64,000 nt of DNA from Cavia porcellus (GCF_034190915.1 NW_026947624.1:124001-188000), one strand, 5' to 3'. Shown: positions 13,101-28,653, counted from the stretch's first letter. Made by a program: numbers and translations. Notes: a model not told the origin generated them from the sequence alone.

Positions 13101-13320
13101 ATGTTTTTCTCACTCCTACTAGTGAATCTAATGTAACACACACCCATACAAGGCGCACCACCCCGTGATGTTTTTCTCACTCCTACTAGTGAATAATGTA
13201 ACACACACCCATACAATGCGCACCACCCCGTGATGTTTTAATCACTCCCACTAGTGAATCTAATGTAACACACACCCATACAATGCGCACCACCCCGTGA
13301 TGTTTTTCTCACTCCAACTA
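10109..13320 (+). repeat. 48-mer version of the 53-mer, copy 2
   Basis: This copy has the same module order as 6,563-10,108 but is five monomers (335 bp) shorter. The missing units are the caatgcgc/caaggcgc transition units with cctgct or cccctgct ends seen at 7,629-7,965 in copy 1. Markers ccccttgatg (11,287), actagcg (12,854) and gtgtatgtattg (12,921) keep exact spacing on either side. The deletion junction is the hybrid monomer at 11,114-11,180. A private change, ccatgcagtgcgc near 11,338, follows cacacttaccag. Confidence 0.92.
11114..11180 (+). repeat. Hybrid monomer at a 5-monomer deletion
   Basis: The front half (gtgaatgtaatg, caatgcgc) matches the cctgctag-type units of copy 1, while the end (cacccttgctag) matches a later caaggcgc unit of copy 1 ending near 7,970. 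Five monomers are missing between them, and the new unit is still 67 bp. This fits misaligned exchange or slippage within homologous sequence rather than a random break. Confidence 0.85.
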
Positions 13321-16300
13321 GTGAATGTAATGTAACACACATCCATACAATGCGCACCACCCCGTGATGTTTTTCTCACTCCTACTAGTGAATGTAATGT
13401 AACACACACCCATACAATGCGCACCATCCCGTGATGTTTTTCTCACTCCTAGTAGTGAATGTAATGTAACACACACCCATACAATGCGCACCACCCCGTG
13501 ATGTTTTTCTCACTCCTACTAGTGAATCTAATGTAACACACACCCATACAATGCGCACCACCCCGTGATGTTTTTCTCACTCCTACTGGTGAATCTAATG
13601 TAACACACACCCATACAATGCGCACCACCCCGTGATGTTTTTCTCACTCCTACTGGTGAATCTAATGTAACACACACCCATACAATGCGCACCACCCCGT
13701 GATGTTTTTCTCACTCCTACTGGTGAATCTAATGTAACACACACCCATACAATGCGCACCACCCCGTGATGTTTTTCTCACTCCTACTGGAGAATGTAAT
13801 GTAACACACACCCATACAATGCGCACCACCCCGTGATGTTTTTCTCACTCCTACTGGAGAATGTAATGTAACACACACCCATACAATGCGCACCACCCCG
13901 TGATGTTTTTCTCACTCCTACTAGTGAATCTGATGTAACACACACCCATACAATGCGCACCACCCCGTGATGTTTTTCTCACTCCTACTAGTGAATCTGA
14001 TGTAACACACACCCATACAATGCGCACCACCCCGTGATGTTTTTCTCACTCCTACTAGTGAATCTGATGTAACACACACCCATACAATGCGCACCACCCC
14101 GTGATGTTTTTCTCACTCCTACTAGTGAATCTGATGTAACACACACCCATACAATGCGCACCACCCCGTGATGTTTTTCTCACTCCTACTAGTGAATCTG
14201 TTGTAACACACACCCATACAATGCGCACCACCCCGTGATGATTTTCTCACTCCTGCTAGTGAATGTGATGTAACACACACCCATACAATGCGCACCACCC
14301 CGTGATGTTTTTCTCACTCCTGCTAGTGAATGTAATGTAACACACACCCATACAATGCGCACCACCCCGTGATGTTTTTCTCACTCCTGCTAGTGAATGT
14401 AATGTAACACACACCCATACAATGCGCACCACCCCGTGATGTTTTTCTCACTCCTGCTAGTGAATCTAATGTAACACACACCCATACAATGCGCACCACC
14501 CCGTGATGTTTTTCTCACTCCTGCTAGTGAATCTAATGTAACACACACCCATACAATGCGCACCACCCCGTGATGTTTTTCTCACTCCTGCTAGTGAATC
14601 TAATGTAACACACACCCATACAAGGCGCACCACCCCGTGATGTTTTTCTCACCCCTGCTAGTGAATGTAATGTAACACACACCCATACAAGGCGCACCAC
14701 CCCGTGATGTTTTTCTCACCCTTGCTAGTGAATGTAATGTAACACACACCCATACAAGGCGCACCACCCCGTGATGTTTTTCTCACCCCTACTAGTGAAT
14801 GTAACGTAACACACACCCATACAAGGCGCACCACCCCTTGATGTTTTTCTCACACTTACCAGTGAATGTAATGTAACACACACCCATACAAGGCGCACCA
14901 CCCCGTGATGTTTTTCTCACTCCTACTAGTGAATGTAATGTAACACACACCCATACAAGGCGCACCACCCCGTGATGTTTTTCTCACTCCTACTAGTGAA
15001 TGTAATGTAACACACACCCATACAATGCGCACCACCCCGTGTTGTTTATCTCACTCCTACTAGTGAATCTAATGTAACACACACCCATACAAGGCGCACC
15101 ACCCCGTCATGTTTTTCTCACTCCTACTAGTGAATCTAATGTAACACACACCCATACAAGGCGCACCACCCCGTGATGTTTTTCTCACTCCTACTAGTGA
15201 ATAATGTAACACACACCCATACAATGCGCACCACCCCGTGATGTTTTAATCACTCCCACTAGTGAATCTAATGTAACACACCCCCATACAATGCGCACCA
15301 CCCCGTGATGTTTTTCTCACTCCCACTAGTGAATCTAATGTAACACACCCCCATACAATGCGCACCACCCCGTGATGTTTTTCTCACTCCCACTAGTGAA
15401 TCTGATGTAACACACCCCCATACAATGCGCACCACCCCGTGATGTTTTTCTCACTCCCACTAGTGAATCTAATGTAACACACACCCATACAATGCGCACC
15501 ACCCCGTGATGTTTTTCTCACTCCCACTAGTGAATCTAATGTAACACACACCCATACAATGCGCACCACCCCGTGATGTTTTACTCACTCCCACTAGTGA
15601 ATCTAATGTAACACACACCCATACAATGCGCACCACCCCGTGATGTTTTTCTCACTCCCACTAGTGAATCTAATGTAACACACACCCATACAATGCGCAC
15701 CACCCCGTGATGTTTTTCTCACTCCCACTAGTGAATCTAATGTAACACACACCCATACAATGCGCACCACCCCGTGATGTTTTTCTCACTCCCACTAGTG
15801 AATCTAATGTCACACACACACATACAATGCGCACCACCCCGTGATGTTTTTCTCACTCCCACTAGTGAATGTAATGTAACACACACCCATGCAATGCGCA
15901 CCACCCCGTGTTGTTTTTCTCACTGCTACTAGTGAATGTAATGTAACACACACCCATACAATGCGCACCACCCCGTGATGTTTTTCTCACTCCTACTAGT
16001 GAATCTAATGTAACACACACCCATACAATGTGCATCACCCCGTGATATTTTTCTCACTCCTACTAGTGAATGTAATGTAACACACACCCATACAATGCGC
16101 ACCACCCCGTGATGTTTTTCTCCCTGCTACTAGTGAATCTAATGTAACACACACCCATACAATGCGCACCACCCCGTGATGTTTTTCTCACTGCTACTAG
16201 TGAATCTAATGTAACACACACCCATACAATGCGCACCACCCCGTGATGTTTTTCTCACTGCTACTAGTGAATCTAATGTAACACACACCCATACAATGCG

Positions 16301-16467
16301 CACCACCCCGTGATGTTTTTCTCACTGCTACTAGTGAATCTAATGTAACACACACCCATACAATGCGCACCACCCCGTGATGTTTTTCTCACTGCTACTA
16401 GTGAATCTAATGTAACACACACCCATAAAATGCGCACCACCCCGTGATGTTTTTCTCACTCCTACTA
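13321..16467 (+). repeat. 53-mer family, copy 3 (47 monomers, then diverges)
   Basis: This copy is collinear with copy 1: ccccttgatg at 14,834 is 1,513 bases into the copy, exactly as at 8,076 in copy 1. Downstream it has one more monomer than copy 1 before actagcg (16,468), in the cccact run, where three successive units carry cacaccccc. After 16,468 the sequence enters a different block (ctcaatcc, ccctgtg) instead of gtgtatgtattg. A private change, gtgatattttt, lies near 16,045. Confidence 0.88.
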
Positions 16468-17740
16468 GCGAATCTAATGTAACACACACCCATACAATGC
16501 GCACCACCCCGTGATGTTTTTCTCAATCCTACTAGTGAATCTAATGTAACACACACCCATACAATGCGCACCACCCCGTGATGTTTTTCTCACTCCTACT
16601 AGTGAATCTAATGTAACACACACCCATACAATGCGCACCACCCTGTGATGTTTTTCTCACTCCTACTAGTGAATCTAATGTAACACACACCCATACAATG
16701 CGCACCACCCCGTGATGTTTTTCTCACTCCTACTAGTGAATCTAATGTAATACACACCCATACAATGCGCACCACCCCGTGATGTTTTTCTCACTCCTAC
16801 TAGTGAATCTAATGTAACACACACCCATACAAGGCGCACCACCCCGTGATGTTTTTCTCACTCCTACTAGTGAATGTAATGTAACACACACCCATACAAT
16901 GCGCACCACCCCGTGATGTTTATCTCACTCCTACTAGTGAATGTAATGTAACACACACCCATACAATGCGCACCACCCCGTGATGTTTTTCTCACTCCTA
17001 CTAGTGAATCTAATGTAACACACACCCATACAATGCGGACCACCCCGTGATGTTTTTCTCACTCCTACTAGTGAATCTAATGTAACACACACCCATACAA
17101 TGCGCACCACCCCGTGATGTTTTTCTCACTCCTACTAGTGAATGTAATGTAACACACATCCATACAATGCGCACCACCCCGTGATGTTTTTCTCACTCCT
17201 ACTCGTGAATGTAATGTAACACACACCCATACAATGCGCACCACCCCGTGATGTTTTTCTCACTCCTACTAGTGAATGTAATGTAACACACAACCATACA
17301 CTGCGCACCACCCCGTGATGTTTTTCTCACTCCTACTAGTGAATGTAATGTAACACACACCCATACAATGCGCACCACCCCGTGATGTTTTGCTCACTCC
17401 TACTAGTGAATGTAATGTAACACACACCCATACAATGCGCACCACCCCGTGATGTTTTTCTCACTCCTACTGGTGAATGTAATGTAACACACACCCATAC
17501 AATGCGCACCACCCCGTGATGTTTTTCTCACTCCTACTGGTGAATCTAATGTAACACACACCCATACAATGCGCACCACCCCGTGATGTTTTTCTCACTC
17601 CTACTGGAGAATGTAATGTAACACACACCCATACAATGCGCACCACCCCGTGATGTTTTTCTCACTCCTACTGGAGAATGTAATGTAACACACACCCATA
17701 CAATGCGCACCACCCCGTGATGTTTTTCTCACTCCTACTA
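16468..17740 (+). repeat. Link block D, first occurrence
   Basis: This is a set of 19 monomers with its own marker order: actagcg, ctcaatcc, ccctgtgatg (near 16,643), aatacacaccc, caaggcgc, gtttatctc, caatgcggacc (near 17,036), cacatccatac, ctcgtg, cacaaccatacactgcgc (near 17,292), gttttgctc, ctggtg, ctggag. The same order returns at 27,113, 53,497, 55,306, 58,7xx (later part only), 60,930 and 63,543, usually leading into gaatctgatg units. Confidence 0.88.
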
Positions 17741-20700
17741 GTGAATCTGATGTAACACACACCCATACAATGCGCACCACCCCGTGATGTTTTTCTCACT
17801 CCTACTAGTGAATCTGATGTAACACACACCCATACAATGCGCACCACCCCGTGATGTTTTTCTCACTCCTACTAGTGAATCTGATGTAACACACACCCAT
17901 ACAATGCGCACCACCCCGTGATGTTTTTCTCACTCCTACTAGTGAATCTGATGTAACACACACCCATACAATGCGCACCACCCCGTGATGTTTTTCTCAC
18001 TCCTACTAGTGAATCTGATGTAACACACACCCATACAATGCGCACCACCCCGTGATGATTTTCTCACTCCTACTAGTGAATGTGATGTAACACACACCCA
18101 TACAATGCGCACCACCCCGTGATGTTTTTCTCACTCCTGCTAGTGAATGTAATGTAACACACACCCATACAATGCGCACCACCCCGTGATGTTTTTCTCA
18201 CTCCTGCTAGTGAATGTAATGTAACACACACCCATACAATGCGCACCACCCCGTGATGTTTTTCTCACTCCTGCTAGTGAATCTAATGTAACACACACCC
18301 ATACAATGCGCACCACCCCGTGATTTTTTTCTCACTCCTGCTAGTGAATCTAATGTAACACACACCCATACAATGCGCACCACCCCGTGATGTTTTTCTC
18401 ACTCCTGCTAGTGAATCTAATGTAACACACACCCATACAAGGCGCACCACCCCGTGATGTTTTTCTCACCCCTGCTAGTGAATGTAATGTAACACACACC
18501 CATACAAGGCGCACCACCCCGTGATGTTTTTCTCACCCCTGCTAGTGAATGTAATGTAACACACACCCATACAAGGCGCACCACCCCGTGATGTTTTTCT
18601 CACCCCTACTAGTGAATGTAACGTAACACACACCCATACAAGGCGCACCACCCCTTGATGTTTTTCTCACACTTACCAGTGAATGTAATGTAACACACAC
18701 CCATACAAGGCGCACCACCCCGTGATGTTTTTCTCACTCCTACTAGTGAATGTAATGTAACACACACCCATACAAGGCGCACCACCCCGTGATGTTTTTC
18801 TCACTCCTACTAGTGAATGTAATGTAACACACACCCATACAAGGCGCACCACCCCGTGTTGTTTATCTCACTCCTACTAGTGAATCTAATGTAACACACA
18901 CCCATACAAGGCGCACCACCCCGTCATGTTTTTCTCACTCCTACTAGTGAATCTAATGTAACACACACCCATACAAGGCGCACCACCCCGTGATGTTTTT
19001 CTCACTCCTACTAGTGAATAATGTAACACACACCCATACAATGCGCACCACCCCGTGATGTTTTAATCACTCCCACTAGTGAATCTAATGTAACACACAC
19101 CCATACAATGCGCACCACCCCGTGATGTTTTTCTCACTCCCACTAGTGAATCTGATGTAACACACACCCATACAATGCGCACCACCCCGTGATGTTTTTC
19201 TCACTCCCACTAGTGAATCTAATGTAACACACACCCATACAATGCGCACCACCCCGTGATGTTTTTCTCACTCCCACTAGTGAATCTAATGTAACACACA
19301 CCCATACAATGCGCACCACCCCGTGATGTTTTTCTCACTCCCACTAGTGAATCTAATGTAACACACACCCATACAATGCGCACCACCCCGTGATGTTTTT
19401 CTCACTCCCACTAGTGAATCTAATGTAACACACACCCATACAATGCGCACCACCCCGTGATGTTTTTCTCACTCCCACTAGTGAATCTAATGTCACACTC
19501 ACACATACAATGCGCACCACCCCGTGATGTTTTTCTCACTCCCACTAGTGAATGTAATGTAACACACACCCATGCAATGCGCACCACCCCGTGTTGTTTT
19601 TCTCACTGCTACTAGTGAATGTAATGTAACACACACCCATATAATGCGCACCACCCCGTGATGTTTTTCTCACACTTACCAGTGAATGTAATGTAACACA
19701 CACCCATACAAGGCGCACCACCCCGTGATGTTTTTCTCACTCCTACTAGTGAATGTAATGTAACACACACCCATACAAGGCGCACCACCCCGTGATGTTT
19801 TTCTCACTCCTACTAGTGAATCTAATGTAACACACACCCATACAAGGCCCACCACCCCGTGATGTTTTTCTCACTCCTACTAGTGAATGTAATGTAACAC
19901 ACACCCATACAAGGCGCACCACCCCGTCATGTTTTTCTCACTCCTACTAGTGAATCTAATGTAACACACACCCATACAAGGCCCACCACCCCGTGATGTT
20001 TTTCTCACTCCTACTAGTGAATAATGTAACACACACCCATACAATGCGCACCACCCCGTGATGTTTTAATCACTCCCACTAGTGAATCTAATGTAACACA
20101 CACCCATACAATGCGCACCACCAAGTGATGTTTTTCTCACTCCCACTAGTGAATCTAATGTAACACACACCCATACAATGCGCACCACCCCGTGATGTTT
20201 TTCTCACTCCCACTAGTGAATCTGATGTAACACACACCCATACAATGCGCACCACCCCGTGATGTTTGTCTCACTGCAACTAGTGAATCTAATGTAACAC
20301 ACACCCATACAATGCGCACCACCCCGTGATGTTTTTCTCACTCCCACTAGTGAATCTAATGTAACACACACCCATACAATGCGCACCACCCCGTGATGTT
20401 TTTCTCACTCCCACTAGTGAATCTAATGTAACACACACCCATACAATGCGCACCACCCCGTGATGTTTTTCTCACTCCCACTAGTGAATCTAATGTAACA
20501 CACACCCATACAATGCGCACCACCCCGTGATGTTTTTCTCACTCCCACTAGTGAATCTAATGTCACACACACACATACAATGCGCACCACCCCGTGATGT
20601 TTTTCTCACTCCCAATAGTGAATGTAATGTAACACACACCCATGCAATGCGCACCACCCCGTGTTGTTTTTCTCACTGCTACTAGTGAATGTAATGTAAC

Positions 20701-22359
20701 ACACACCCATACAATGCGCACCACCCCGTGATGTTTTTCTCACTCCTACTAGTGAATCTAATGTAACACACACCCATACAATGTGCATCACCCCGTGATG
20801 TTTTTCTCACTCCTACTAGTGAATGTAATGTAACACACACCCATACAATGCGCACCACCCCGTGATGTTTTTCTCCCTGCTACTAGTGAATCTAATGTAA
20901 CACACACCCATACAATGCGCACCACCCCGTGATGTTTTTCTCACTGCTACTAGTGAATCTAATGTAACACACACCCATACAATGCGCACCACCCCGTGAT
21001 GTTTTTCTCACTGCTACTAGTGAATCTAATGTAACACACACCCATACAATGCGCACCATGCCGTGATGTTTTTCTCACTGCTACTAGTGAATCTAATGTA
21101 ACACACACCCATACAATGCGCACCACCCCGTGATGTTTTTCTCAAAGCTACTAGTGAATGTAATGTAACACACACCCATACAATGCGCACCACCCCGTGA
21201 TGTTTTTCTCACTGCTACTAGTGTATGTATTGTAACACACACCCATACAATGCGCACCACCCCGTGATGTTTTTCTCACTCCTACTAGTGAATCTAATGT
21301 AACACACACCCATACAATGCGCACCACCCCGTGATGTTTTTCTCACTCCTACTAGTGAATCTAATGTAATACACAGCCATACAATGCGCACCACCCCGTG
21401 ATGTTTATCTCACTCCTACTAGTGAATCTAATGTAACATACACCCATACAATGCGCACCACCCCGTGATGTTTTTCTCACTCCCACTAGTGAATCTAATG
21501 TAACACACACCCATACAATGCGCACCACCCCGTGATGTTTTTCTCACTCCTACTAGTGAATCTAATGTAACACACACCCATACAATGCGCACCACCCCGT
21601 GATGTTTTTCTCACTCCCACTAGTGAATCTAATGTAACACACACCCATACAATGCGCACCACCCCGTGATGTTTTTCTCACTCCCACTAGTGAATCTAAT
21701 GTAACACACACCCATACAATGCGCACCACCCCGTGATGTTTTTCTCACTCCCACTAGTGAATCTAATGTAACACACACCCATACAATGCGCACCACCCCG
21801 TGATGTTTTTCTCACTCCCACTAGTGAATCTAATGTCACACACACACATACAATGCGCACCACCCCGTGATGTTTTTCTCACTCCCACTAGTGAATGTAA
21901 TGTAACACACACCCATGCAATGCGCACCACCCCGTGTTGTTTTTCTCACTGCTACTAGTGAATGTAATGTAACACACACCCATACAATGCGCACCACCCC
22001 GTGATGTTTTTCTCACTCCTACTAGTGAATCTAATGTAACACACACCCATACAATGTGCATCACCCCGTGATGTTTTTCTCACTCCTACTAGTGAATGTA
22101 ATGTAACACACACCCATACAATGCGCACCACCCCGTGATGTTTTTCTCCCTGCTACTAGTGAATCTAATGTAACACACACCCATACAATGCGCACCACCC
22201 CGTGATGTTTTTCTCACTGCTACTAGTGAATCTAATGTAACACACACCCATACAATGCGCACCACCCCGTGATGTTTTTCTCACTGCTACTAGTGAATCT
22301 AATGTAACACACACCCATACAATGCGCACCACCCCGTGATGTTTTTCTCACTCCTACTA
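17741..22359 (+). repeat. 69-mer higher-order repeat, copy 1 (4,619 bp)
   Basis: 69 x 67 minus two 2-bp deletions gives 4,619 bp. It starts at the first of a run of gaatctgatg units and includes ccccttgatg (18,651), 65-bp monomers at 19,014 and 20,017, a gtcacactcacac unit near 19,490, cacacttaccag with caaggccc units near 19.7-20.0 kb, gtttgtctcactgcaact near 20,270, the cassette near 20.56 kb, ctcaaagctac (21,141), gtgtatgtattg (21,221) and a second gtcacac cassette near 21.83 kb. Confidence 0.94.
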
Positions 22360-25300
22360 GTGAATCTGATGTAACACACACCCATACAATGCGCACCACC
22401 CCGTGATGTTTTTCTCACTCCTACTAGTGAATCTGATGTAACACACACCCATACAATGCGCACCACCCCGTGATGTTTTTCTCACTCCTACTAGTGAATC
22501 TGATGTAACACACACCCATACAATGCGCACCACCCCGTGATGTTTTTCTCACTCCTACTAGTGAATCTGATGTAACACACACCCATACAATGCGCACCAC
22601 CCCGTGATGTTTTTCTCACTCCTACTAGTGAATCTGATGTAACACACACCCATACAATGCGCACCACCCCGTGATGATTTTCTCACTCCTACTAGTGAAT
22701 GTGATGTAACACACACCCATACAATGCGCACCACCCCGTGATGTTTTTCTCACTCCTGCTAGTGAATGTAATGTAACACACACCCATACAATGCGCACCA
22801 CCCCGTGATGTTTTTCTCACTCCTGCTAGTGAATGTAATGTAACACACACCCATACAATGCGCACCACCCCGTGATGTTTTTCTCACTCCTGCTAGTGAA
22901 TCTAATGTAACACACACCCATACAATGCGCACCACCCCGTGATTTTTTTCTCACTCCTGCTAGTGAATCTAATGTAACACACACCCATACAATGCGCACC
23001 ACCCCGTGATGTTTTTCTCACTCCTGCTAGTGAATCTAATGTAACACACACCCATACAAGGCGCACCACCCCGTGATGTTTTTCTCACCCCTGCTAGTGA
23101 ATGTAATGTAACACACACCCATACAAGGCGCACCACCCCGTGATGTTTTTCTCACCCCTGCTAGTGAATGTAATGTAACACACACCCATACAAGGCGCAC
23201 CACCCCGTGATGTTTTTCTCACCCCTACTAGTGAATGTAACGTAACACACACCCATACAAGGCGCACCACCCCTTGATGTTTTTCTCACACTTACCAGTG
23301 AATGTAACGTAACACACACCCATACAAGGCGCACCACCCCGTGATGTTTTTCTCACTCCTACTAGTGAATGTAATGTAACACACACCCATACAAGGCGCA
23401 CCACCCCGTGATGTTTTTCTCACTCCTACTAGTGAATGTAATGTAACACACACCCATACAAGGCGCACCACCCCGTGTTGTTTATCTCACTCCTACTAGT
23501 GAATCTAATGTAACACACACCCATACAAGGCGCACCACCCCGTCATGTTTTTCTCACTCCTACTAGTGAATCTAATGTAACACACACCCATACAAGGCGC
23601 ACCACCCCGTGATGTTTTTCTCACTCCTACTAGTGAATAATGTAACACACACCCATACAATGCGCACCACCCCGTGATGTTTTAATCACTCCCACTAGTG
23701 AATCTAATGTAACACACACCCATACAATGCGCACCACCCCGTGATGTTTTTCTCACTCCCACTAGTGAATCTGATGTAACACACACCCATACAATGCGCA
23801 CCACCCCGTGATGTTTTTCTCACTCCCACTAGTGAATCTAATGTAACACACACCCATACAATGCGCACCACCCCGTGATGTTTTTCTCACTCCCACTAGT
23901 GAATCTAATGTAACACACACCCATACAATGCGCACCACCCCGTGATGTTTTTCTCACTCCCACTAGTGAATCTAATGTAACACACACCCATACAATGCGC
24001 ACCACCCCGTGATGTTTTTCTCACTCCCACTAGTGAATCTAATGTAACACACACCCATACAATGCGCACCACCCCGTGATGTTTTTCTCACTCCCACTAG
24101 TGAATCTAATGTCACACTCACACATACAATGCGCACCACCCCGTGATGTTTTTCTCACTCCCACTAGTGAATGTAATGTAACACACACCCATGCAATGCG
24201 CACCACCCCGTGTTGTTTTTCTCACTGCTACTAGTGAATGTAATGTAACACACACCCATATAATGCGCACCACCCCGTGATGTTTTTCTCACACTTACCA
24301 GTGAATGTAATGTAACACACACCCATACAAGGCGCACCACCCCGTGATGTTTTTCTCACTCCTACTAGTGAATGTAATGTAACACACACCCATACAAGGC
24401 GCACCACCCCGTGATGTTTTTCTCACTCCTACTAGTGAATCTAATGTAACACACACCCATACAAGGCCCACCACCCCGTGATGTTTTTCTCACTCCTACT
24501 AGTGAATGTAATGTAACACACACCCATACAAGGCGCACCACCCCGTCATGTTTTTCTCACTCCTACTAGTGAATCTAATGTAACACACACCCATACAAGG
24601 CCCACCACCCCGTGATGTTTTTCTCACTCCTACTAGTGAATAATGTAACACACACCCATACAATGCGCACCACCCCGTGATGTTTTAATCACTCCCACTA
24701 GTGAATCTAATGTAACACACACCCATACAATGCGCACCACCAAGTGATGTTTTTCTCACTCCCACTAGTGAATCTAATGTAACACACACCCATACAATGC
24801 GCACCACCCCGTGATGTTTTTCTCACTCCCACTAGTGAATCTGATGTAACACACACCCATACAATGCGCACCACCCCGTGATGTTTGTCTCACTGCAACT
24901 AGTGAATCTAATGTAACACACACCCATACAATGCGCACCACCCCGTGATGTTTTTCTCACTCCCACTAGTGAATCTAATGTAACACACACCCATACAATG
25001 CGCACCACCCCGTGATGTTTTTCTCACTCCCACTAGTGAATCTAATGTAACACACACCCATACAATGCGCACCACCCCGTGATGTTTTTCTCACTCCCAC
25101 TAGTGAATCTAATGTAACACACACCCATACAATGCGCACCACCCCGTGATGTTTTTCTCACTCCCACTAGTGAATCTAATGTCACACACACACATACAAT
25201 GCGCACCACCCCGTGATGTTTTTCTCACTCCCAATAGTGAATGTAATGTAACACACACCCATGCAATGCGCACCACCCCGTGTTGTTTTTCTCACTGCTA

Positions 25301-26978
25301 CTAGTGAATGTAATGTAACACACACCCATACAATGCGCACCACCCCGTGATGTTTTTCTCACTCCTACTAGTGAATCTAATGTAACACACACCCATACAA
25401 TGTGCATCACCCCGTGATGTTTTTCTCACTCCTACTAGTGAATGTAATGTAACACACACCCATACAATGCGCACCACCCCGTGATGTTTTTCTCCCTGCT
25501 ACTAGTGAATCTAATGTAACACACACCCATACAATGCGCACCACCCCGTGATGTTTTTCTCACTGCTACTAGTGAATCTAATGTAACACACACCCATACA
25601 ATGCGCACCACCCCGTGATGTTTTTCTCACTGCTACTAGTGAATCTAATGTAACACACACCCATACAATGCGCACCATGCCGTGATGTTTTTCTCACTGC
25701 TACTAGTGAATCTAATGTAACACACACCCATACAATGCGCACCACCCCGTGATGTTTTTCTCAAAGCTACTAGTGAATGTAATGTAACACACACCCATAC
25801 AATGCGCACCACCCCGTGATGTTTTTCTCACTGCTACTAGTGTATGTATTGTAACACACACCCATACAATGCGCACCACCCCGTGATGTTTTTCTCACTC
25901 CTACTAGTGAATCTAATGTAACACACACCCATACAATGCGCACCACCCCGTGATGTTTTTCTCACTCCTACTAGTGAATCTAATGTAATACACAGCCATA
26001 CAATGCGCACCACCCCGTGATGTTTATCTCACTCCTACTAGTGAATCTAATGTAACATACACCCATACAATGCGCACCACCCCGTGATGTTTTTCTCACT
26101 CCCACTAGTGAATCTAATGTAACACACACCCATACAATGCGCACCACCCCGTGATGTTTTTCTCACTCCTACTAGTGAATCTAATGTAACACACACCCAT
26201 ACAATGCGCACCACCCCGTGATGTTTTTCTCACTCCCACTAGTGAATCTAATGTAACACACACCCATACAATGCGCACCACCCCGTGATGTTTTTCTCAC
26301 TCCCACTAGTGAATCTAATGTAACACACACCCATACAATGCGCACCACCCCGTGATGTTTTTCTCACTCCCACTAGTGAATCTAATGTAACACACACCCA
26401 TACAATGCGCACCACCCCGTGATGTTTTTCTCACTCCCACTAGTGAATCTAATGTCACACACACACATACAATGCGCACCACCCCGTGATGTTTTTCTCA
26501 CTCCCACTAGTGAATGTAATGTAACACACACCCATGCAATGCGCACCACCCCGTGTTGTTTTTCTCACTGCTACTAGTGAATGTAATGTAACACACACCC
26601 ATACAATGCGCACCACCCCGTGATGTTTTTCTCACTCCTACTAGTGAATCTAATGTAACACACACCCATACAATGTGCATCACCCCGTGATGTTTTTCTC
26701 ACTCCTACTAGTGAATGTAATGTAACACACACCCATACAATGCGCACCACCCCGTGATGTTTTTCTCCCTGCTACTAGTGAATCTAATGTAACACACACC
26801 CATACAATGCGCACCACCCCGTGATGTTTTTCTCACTGCTACTAGTGAATCTAATGTAACACACACCCATACAATGTGCACCACCCCGTGATGTTTTTCT
26901 CACTGCTACTAGTGAATCTAATGTAACACACACCCATACAATGCGCACCACCCCGTGATGTTTTTCTCACTGCTACTA
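22360..26978 (+). repeat. 69-mer higher-order repeat, copy 2 (4,619 bp)
   Basis: This is an exact-length copy of 17,741-22,359: ccccttgatg 23,270, 65-bp monomers 23,633 and 24,636, ctcaaagctac 25,760 and gtgtatgtattg 25,840 are each 4,619 bases on. By eye I found only a couple of differences, for example gaatgtaacg near 23,299 against gaatgtaatg near 18,680, and caatgtgcacc near 26,875 against caatgcgcacc. At 26,979 the sequence continues as the stretch that precedes copy 1 (about 16,334 onward). Confidence 0.94.
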
Positions 26979-28653
26979 GTGAATCTAATGTAACACACAC
27001 CCATACAATGCGCACCACCCCGTGATGTTTTTCTCACTGCTACTAGTGAATCTAATGTAACACACACCCATAAAATGCGCACCACCCCGTGATGTTTTTC
27101 TCACTCCTACTAGCGAATCTAATGTAACACACACCCATACAATGCGCACCACCCCGTGATGTTTTTCTCAATCCTACTAGTGAATCTAATGTAACACACA
27201 CCCATACAATGCGCACCACCCCGTGATGTTTTTCTCACTCCTACTAGTGAATCTAATGTAACACACACCCATACAATGCGCACCACCCTGTGATGTTTTT
27301 CTCACTCCTACTAGTGAATCTAATGTAACACACACCCATACAATGCGCACCACCCCGTGATGTTTTTCTCACTCCTACTAGTGAATCTAATGTAATACAC
27401 ACCCATACAATGCGCACCACCCCGTGATGTTTTTCTCACTCCTACTAGTGAATCTAATGTAACACACACCCATACAAGGCGCACCACCCCGTGATGTTTT
27501 TCTCACTCCTACTAGTGAATGTAATGTAACACACACCCATACAATGCGCACCACCCCGTGATGTTTATCTCACTCCTACTAGTGAATGTAATGTAACACA
27601 CACCCATACAATGCGCACCACCCCGTGATGTTTTTCTCACTCCTACTAGTGAATCTAATGTAACACACACCCATACAATGCGGACCACCCCGTGATGTTT
27701 TTCTCACTCCTACTAGTGAATCTAATGTAACACACACCCATACAATGCGCACCACCCCGTGATGTTTTTCTCACTCCTACTAGTAAATGTAATGTAACAC
27801 ACATCCATACAATGCGCACCACCCCGTGATGTTTTTCTCACTCCTACTCGTGAATGTAATGTAACACACACCCATACAATGCGCACCACCCCGTGATGTT
27901 TTTCTCACTCCTACTAGTGAATGTAATGTAACACACAACCATACACTGCGCACCACCCCGTGATGTTTTTCTCACTCCTACTAGTGAATGTAATGTAACA
28001 CACACCCATACAATGCGCACCACCCCGTGATGTTTTGCTCACTCCTACTAGTGAATGTAATGTAACACACACCCATACAATGCGCACCACCCCGTGATGT
28101 TTTTCTCACTCCAACTAGTGAATGTAATGTAACACACACCCATACAATGCGCACCACCCCGTGATGTTTTTGTCACTCCTACTCGTGAATGTAATGTAAC
28201 ACACACCCATACAATGCGCACCACCCCGTGATGTTTTTCTCACTCCTACTAGTGAATGTAATGTAACACACACCCATACAATGCGCACCACCCCGTGATG
28301 TTTTTCTCACTCCTACTAGTGAATCTAATGTAACACACACCCATACAATGCGCACCACCCCGTGATGTTTTTCTCACTCCTACTGGTGAATGTAATGTAA
28401 CACACACCCATACAATGCGCACCACCCCGTGATGTTTTTCTCACTCCTACTGGTGAATCTAATGTAACACACACCCATACAATGCACACCACCCCGTGAT
28501 GTTTTTCTCACTCCTACTGGAGAATGTAATGTAACACACACCCATACAATGCGCACCACCCCGTGATGTTTTTCTCACTCCTACTGGAGAATGTAATGTA
28601 ACACACACCCATACAATGCGCACCACCCCGTGATGTTTTTCTCACTCCTACTA
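26979..28653 (+). repeat. Repeat of the block leading into the 69-mer, with four extra monomers
   Basis: 26,979-28,107 copies 16,334-17,462 at an offset of 10,645 (cataaaatgcgc near 16,425 and 27,070; actagcg at 16,468 and 27,113). From about 28,108 it carries ccaactag, tttttgtcac and ctcgtg units not present at the corresponding place in the first copy. The block is four monomers longer by the time gaatctgatg units resume at 28,654. A private gtaaatg lies at about 27,784. Confidence 0.87.
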
